Positions 60,066 to 64,000 of a stretch of DNA of 64,000 nucleotides are shown one piece after another. The stretch comes from Clostridiales bacterium (GTDB lineage: Bacteria > Bacillota > Clostridia > Oscillospirales > Oscillospiraceae): positions 25,477 through 89,476 of the forward strand of contig JAHZBA010000009.1 of the NCBI GenBank assembly GCA_019423635.1, read 5' to 3'. A model generated the notes under the pieces. That model saw only the letters and a program-made list of their open reading frames with translations. It was not told the origin of the DNA and ran no database searches. Positions within the stretch are counted from its first letter, which is position 1. Every line of letters starts with the position of its first letter. The position numbers and the translations under genes were made by a program.

Positions 60066-60953
60066 TTATTCCGCCTGATCCGCTGCGGCGGCAGCCTTTG
60101 CAGCCGCGGCCTTCTCGGCCTGGGCCTTCTTGATGGCCTTGTATTTCTCTTTTTCCTCCGCGGTGGCGATGGGGGTGATGGCGTCACGGGGACAGACCTT
60201 GGTGCACAGCTTGCAGCCGATGCACTTCTCGCCGTCCACGACCGCCACACCATTCACCACGTGGATGGCGTCTTTCTTGCACTCCTTCTCGCACAGGCCG
60301 CAGCCGATGCAGGAGGCGGAGCAGACGTTCATGGCGGCCTTGCCCTTGTCCTGGTTGGCGCAGGCCACCTTCACCTTCTTGGGGTTGGCGGGGACGGAGA
60401 CGATGAGCTTCCGGGGGCAGGCCTTGGCGCAGGCCATGCAGGCGGTGCACTTGTCCGGGTCCACTACGGCGGCGCCGTTCGGGCCAATGGACATGGCGCC
60501 GAACTGGCAGGCGGCCACGCAGGAGCCAAAGCCCAGGCACCCGAAGGCGCACTCCAGGGGGCCGGCGGCCACCTTCGTGGCGGACAGGCAGTCCTTCACG
60601 CCCACGTACTCATAGCGCTTTTTGGCGTTGGTGCCGCCGTTGCAGCGGACAAAGGCCACCTGCCGCTCCCCGGTGGGAGCGCTCTGGCCCATGATCTCCG
60701 CAATGGCGGCGGCGTTCTCCGCGCCGGCGGGGGCGCAGGCGGTCACCGGGGCGTCTCCCGCCAGAATGGCGGCGGCGCAGCCGGCGCAGCCGGGGTATCC
60801 GCAGCCGCCGCAGTTGGCGCCGGCCAGATGGCTCAAAATGGCCTCCTCCCGGGGGTCCTTCTTCACCTCAAAGATCTTGGAGGCCACGGCCAGGATCAAA
60901 CCGAACGCCGCGCCCAGGATGCCCAGGACAGCGATGGCAGCAACAATATTCAT
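60066..60953 (-). CDS. rnfB: Rnf complex subunit RnfB
   Basis: 295 aa. One N-terminal TM (IVAAIAVLGILGAAFGLILA), the 4Fe-4S domain LAGANCGGCGYPGCAGCA, and further ferredoxin-type clusters CTACMACAKACP, CIGCGLCEKECK and CIGCKLCTKVCP, then an Ala/Lys-rich tail. RnfB is the probable entry site for electrons from reduced ferredoxin. Last gene of rnfCDGEAB. Confidence 0.95.
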   Translation of the reverse strand: MNIVAAIAVLGILGAAFGLILAVASKIFEVKKDPREEAILSHLAGANCGGCGYPGCAGCAAAILAGDAPVTACAPAGAENAAAIAEIMGQSAPTGERQVAFVRCNGGTNAKKRYEYVGVKDCLSATKVAAGPLECAFGCLGFGSCVAACQFGAMSIGPNGAAVVDPDKCTACMACAKACPRKLIVSVPANPKKVKVACANQDKGKAAMNVCSASCIGCGLCEKECKKDAIHVVNGVAVVDGEKCIGCKLCTKVCPRDAITPIATAEEKEKYKAIKKAQAEKAAAAKAAAAADQAE

Positions 60954-60968
60954 ACAGCAGCGCCTCCT

Positions 60969-61559
60969 TTACCAGATTTTCAGGCCGGAGAAGCCCATGA
61001 ATGCCAGGGCCATGAGTCCGGCGGTGATCAGCGCGATGGGGAAGCCCTCAAAGGACTTGGGGTACTCGGCGAAGACCAGGCGCTCCCGGATGCTGGCAAA
61101 GAGCACAATGGCCAGCAGGAAGCCCAGGCCGCCGGTGATGCCGTAGACCACGGAGGAGATGAAGTTGTACTTGTTCTGGATGTTCAGCAGCGCCACGCCC
61201 AGCACCGCGCAGTTGGTGGTAATCAGGGGCAGGTACACTCCCAGAGCCGTGTACAAAGAGGGCATGGACTTCTGGAGGAACATCTCAATGAACTGCACCA
61301 GGGAGGCGATGACCAGGATGAAGGCCACCGTCTGCATGTACAGAAGATCCAGGGGGATCAGGATGAACTCGTTCACCAGCCACGTGATGGCGGAGGCCAG
61401 GCCCATGACGAAGGTCACGGCCACGCCCATGCCCACGGCGGTGTCCACCTTCTTGGAAACACCCAGGAAGGGGCAGATTCCAAGGAACTGGGAGAAGATG
61501 AAGTTGTTTGCGAGAATGGCGCCCAGCGTAATTGCCAGGAGTTGATAGATCTGATCCAT
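60969..61559 (-). CDS. rnfA: Rnf complex subunit RnfA
   Basis: 196 aa, six TM helices. ANNFIFSQFLGICPFLGVSKK and ITTNCAVLGVALLN are family signatures with conserved Cys residues that bind an intramembrane Fe-S cluster with RnfE. Shares one base with the rnfE stop. Confidence 0.96.
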   Translation of the reverse strand: MDQIYQLLAITLGAILANNFIFSQFLGICPFLGVSKKVDTAVGMGVAVTFVMGLASAITWLVNEFILIPLDLLYMQTVAFILVIASLVQFIEMFLQKSMPSLYTALGVYLPLITTNCAVLGVALLNIQNKYNFISSVVYGITGGLGFLLAIVLFASIRERLVFAEYPKSFEGFPIALITAGLMALAFMGFSGLKIW

Positions 61560-62212
61560 TAGTTGCTCTCCTCCTTACTCTTCTTGGGTCGGGCCAGCGC
61601 CCACTGCATGGCGGCGATCAGGCAGCCCAGCACCAAAAAGCCGCCCACGGGCAGGGTCAACACCTTGATGGGGAACTGCTCCGGCAGGATCTGGATGCCG
61701 CCCGGGGTCCCGGCGGCGTTGAGGGGGCCCAGCAGTCCGCCGCCGAAGGTGCCGGCGCCCAGGAACTCCCGGATGATGCACATGGCCAGAAGGACCACCG
61801 TGTAGCCGATGCCCTGGAAGATGCCGTCGAAGAAGGACGCGGCCACACCGTTCTTGTAGGAGAAGGACTCCGCCCGGCCCAGGATGATGCAGTTCACCAC
61901 GATCAGCGGGATGAACACGCCCAGGGACTCGGACAGCGCCGGCACAAAGGCCTTAATCAGCAGGTCCACCATGGTGACGAAGCCCGCGATGACCACGATG
62001 AACATGGCGATGCGGATCTTGTCCGGCACGATCTTGCGGATCAGGGAGATGATGACGTTGGAGAGCGTCAGGATCACCAGCACCGCCACGCCCATGCCCA
62101 GGCCGTTGAAGAAGGACGTGGTGATGGCCATGGTGGAGCACATGCCCAGCACCTGCACCAGCACCGGGTTCTGGGTAATCAGGCCCTCATAGAATTGCTT
62201 TTTGATATTCAT
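61559..62212 (-). CDS. rnfE: Rnf complex subunit RnfE
   Basis: 217 aa, six TM helices, homologous to RnfA but inverted in topology. QNPVLVQVLGMCSTMAIT and PLIVVNCIILGRAE mark the family. Part of the ion-conducting core. Confidence 0.95.
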   Translation of the reverse strand: MNIKKQFYEGLITQNPVLVQVLGMCSTMAITTSFFNGLGMGVAVLVILTLSNVIISLIRKIVPDKIRIAMFIVVIAGFVTMVDLLIKAFVPALSESLGVFIPLIVVNCIILGRAESFSYKNGVAASFFDGIFQGIGYTVVLLAMCIIREFLGAGTFGGGLLGPLNAAGTPGGIQILPEQFPIKVLTLPVGGFLVLGCLIAAMQWALARPKKSKEESN

Positions 62213-62229
62213 AGGTCAGTCCTCCCTTC

Positions 62230-62847
62230 TCAGCCCATGACGCCGGCCACGGCCAGCGCGGCGTTGACGCCGGTGGTCACGCCCTTGGTGGAGACGGTGG
62301 CGCCGGAGATGGCGTCCACACCGCTGCCCACCACCAGGGCGCCGCCCTCGGCGCTCTTGCCCTGGAACTGATCCAGCACGCCTACGCCGGAGGGCAGCAG
62401 CTCGTTGCTCATGACCTTGGAGCCGATGCCCGCGGTCTCGGAGTTGGTGACGATGGACACGCCCGTCACCGCGCCTTCGGCGTCCACGCCCACCATCATG
62501 GTGATGATGCCCTGGGAGCCGCTGGCCTCAATCTTCAGGGCGCAGCCAGCAGGAGCGCCGCCGGCCTGCACCTCGTAGGCCTCCGTCAGGGTGGCGCCGC
62601 AGCTCTCGGCGGCGGCGGTCATCTCCTCGGTGAGCTCCAGCGCGTCGGAGAAGGTGCTGCCCTCGGGGTCGGCCACCACCTTCTGCATGGCGGCCTCGGT
62701 CTTTTCCTTGGTGATGGCGGCGATCTTGTCCTCCGTGATGGCATTGACGCCGCCCAGGAGCCCTGCCACGATCACGCAGGTGACGAACAGGGTCACCGTC
62801 AGTGTGAGGATGTATTTGGGGTCCATCTGGACCTTTTCCTTGCTCAT
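62230..62847 (-). CDS. rnfG: Rnf complex subunit RnfG (flavinylated)
   Basis: 205 aa. One N-terminal TM (YILTLTVTLFVTCVIVAGLLGG) and an FMN-binding domain; the flavinylation motif is SGATVSTKG (about 180-187), where the Thr receives FMN from ApbE. The gene overlaps rnfD by 4 bp. Confidence 0.95.
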   Translation of the reverse strand: MSKEKVQMDPKYILTLTVTLFVTCVIVAGLLGGVNAITEDKIAAITKEKTEAAMQKVVADPEGSTFSDALELTEEMTAAAESCGATLTEAYEVQAGGAPAGCALKIEASGSQGIITMMVGVDAEGAVTGVSIVTNSETAGIGSKVMSNELLPSGVGVLDQFQGKSAEGGALVVGSGVDAISGATVSTKGVTTGVNAALAVAGVMG

Positions 62848-63860
62848 TTCGCGGCCTCCTTCCCATCAGATTTCACAACACCGAACCGGGTGGGCTTGGT
62901 GTGCTTGTCAATCAGCGGCACCATCAGGTTCATCACCATGATGGAGTAGCACACACCCTCGTTGTAGGACCCGAAGTACCGGATCAGAATGGTGAACAGG
63001 CCGCAGCCGATGCCGAAGATCAGCTGGCCCTTCTTGGTGACGGGGGAGGTGGCGTAGTCCGTGGCCATGAAGATGGCGCCCAGGAACAGTCCGCCGCCGA
63101 ACACGCTGTAGAGCATCCACTCCACGCCGGTGCCGGCCTTGGGGAAGAGGAAGCTCAGCACGGCCACGGTTGCGATGTAGCTGACCGGGGTCTGCCAGTT
63201 GATGACCTTGCGCCAGATGAGATAGGCCCCGCCGATCAGCAGCGCCAGGGCGGAGACCTCGCCCAGGGAGCCGGGGATGCGGCCGATGAACATGTCGGCC
63301 ACGTCATACTGCCCCAGAAGGTCCGCGAACTGGCCGCCCTTCATCATGGCCAGGGGGGTGGCGGTGGTCACCAGATCCACGTTGGAGCCGATGAGGGCCG
63401 CCTTCTCCGCGGCGGGGTCGGCCCAGGTGGTCATGGTGCCGGCGTAGCTGGCCAGCAGGATAGCCCGGCCGGCCAGAGCGGGGTTGAGGAAGTTCTTGCC
63501 GATGCCGCCGAAGAGCTGCTTGACCACCACGATGGCGAAGAAGTCACCGATGAGGATCATCCAGTAGGGCATCTGCACGGGGCTGACAAAGGCCAGCAGC
63601 ATTCCGGTGACCGCGCAGCTGAGATCGTCCACGGACCGGGGCTTCTTCATCAGCGTCCGGTACAGCCACTCCCAGAAGAAGCAGCCGATCACGGACACGG
63701 CGGTGAGGGTCAGCGCCCGGAAGCCGAAATTGAAGCAGGCGAAGCCCAGGGCGGGCACCAGGGCGATCATCACATCCAGCATGATGGACCGGGTGGTCTC
63801 GCTGCCCCGGATGTGGGGGTTGGATGTGGCGATCAGTTTCAGATTCTTGTAATCCGTCAT
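62844..63860 (-). CDS. rnfD: Rnf complex subunit RnfD (flavinylated)
   Basis: 338 aa, about nine TM helices. Starts TDYKNLKLIATSNPHIRGSE; the flavinylation site is in VTTATPLAMMKGG and riboflavin/ion pathway helices follow. Together with RnfG it carries electrons across the membrane. Confidence 0.95.
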   Translation of the reverse strand: MTDYKNLKLIATSNPHIRGSETTRSIMLDVMIALVPALGFACFNFGFRALTLTAVSVIGCFFWEWLYRTLMKKPRSVDDLSCAVTGMLLAFVSPVQMPYWMILIGDFFAIVVVKQLFGGIGKNFLNPALAGRAILLASYAGTMTTWADPAAEKAALIGSNVDLVTTATPLAMMKGGQFADLLGQYDVADMFIGRIPGSLGEVSALALLIGGAYLIWRKVINWQTPVSYIATVAVLSFLFPKAGTGVEWMLYSVFGGGLFLGAIFMATDYATSPVTKKGQLIFGIGCGLFTILIRYFGSYNEGVCYSIMVMNLMVPLIDKHTKPTRFGVVKSDGKEAAK

Positions 63861-63866
63861 TTCCTT

Positions 63867-64000
63867 TTACGCCTCCTTTGCCTTCTTGGCCTCGGCGGCC
63901 GCCTTGTCGGCCGCCATCTTGTCCTTCACCAGCTGCTTGCCGGTTTTGAACATATGGGTCAGGTGCATCCGGGCCGGGCAGATGTAGGAGCAGGCGCCGC
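63867..64000 (-). CDS. rnfC: Rnf complex subunit RnfC (partial, C-terminal end)
   Basis: Only the last 44 codons lie in the window: CSYICPARMHLTHMFKTGK followed by an Ala/Lys-rich tail (KDKMAADKAAAEAKKAKEA) and stop at 63867-63869. This is the usual RnfC end behind its second Fe-S cluster. RnfC binds NADH and lies first in the operon, 6 bp before rnfD. Confidence 0.9.
   Translation of the reverse strand, partial: GACSYICPARMHLTHMFKTGKQLVKDKMAADKAAAEAKKAKEA

Overview
The window (64 kb, GC-rich) looks like a chromosome segment of a gut-type Clostridia, most likely Oscillospiraceae (Flavonifractor/Lawsonibacter/Oscillibacter-like). The evidence is the clostridial rnfCDGEAB order, an hrcA-grpE-dnaK-dnaJ operon under a perfect CIRCE, SLH-domain proteins, a DUF6809-type protein on a mobile element, and strong AGGAGG ribosome sites with TTGACA/TATAAT promoters. 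The genus is inference. Layout: (1) 1-6208 is chromosome: the end of an XRE-type regulator with a membrane tail, a MacB/BceAB-like ABC exporter pair, a palindromic MITE, xdhC, a mutT-like NUDIX gene, and tRNA-Leu(UAA) plus initiator tRNA-Met. (2) 6163-36950 is a composite genomic island built at the 3' end of the initiator tRNA. The last 48 bp of the tRNA recur exactly at 10805-10852 and in degraded form at 18745-18770 and 36709-36754, dividing the island into three segments. (3) 36953-64000 is chromosome: AEC transporter, Gx transporter/NusG-II/ApbE, cutC, two mgtC paralogues, a long Sel1 protein, degV, marR-MATE, an amino-acid ABC transporter, the heat-shock operon, an ECF S component and the rnf operon. 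|| Island segment A (6211-10804) carries a tyrosine integrase, a DUF6809 protein, a Phd-Doc toxin-antitoxin pair and an IS3-family insertion. Segment B (10853-18744) is a compact integrative mobilizable element: integrase, excisionase-like HTH, a replication initiator/relaxase-like protein with an SF3 helicase domain, an FtsK/TcpA-type translocase, a candidate origin made of hairpins and direct repeats, and two cargo genes (a secreted SLH/NlpC-P60-like protein and a SprT-like metalloprotein). Segment C (18771-36708) opens with a decayed integrase and carries mostly unfamiliar cargo. || Segment C is the most interesting part. Three transcription units start with the same box (TGCTYGTAAAWWWTAC) placed exactly 22 nt before a -10 element, at 19455, 22452 and 27591, so they look like one regulon. 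They encode two unknown overlapping proteins (380 and 540 aa); a ClpP peptidase, a soluble VirD4/TraG-like ATPase and a third unknown protein, with a CAP lipoprotein behind them; and a tiny membrane protein with a DHH phosphoesterase fused to Sel1 repeats. The clpP gene is bracketed by two inverted 80-nt cloverleaf-like structures whose hairpins show compensatory base changes, and a third cloverleaf-like structure precedes them. The rest of segment C holds a secreted SLH-flavodoxin-aldo/keto reductase fusion, an alpha/beta hydrolase, a divergent LysR regulator with a perfect operator palindrome, and gene remnants. || Functional links outside the island: ApbE (38976-40055) is the enzyme class that attaches FMN to RnfG and RnfD, and both targets (62230-63860) keep recognisable flavinylation motifs. 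The rnf complex would couple ferredoxin:NAD redox chemistry to ion transport. Many long open frames opposite or offset to real genes are GC-rich shadows and are left out.
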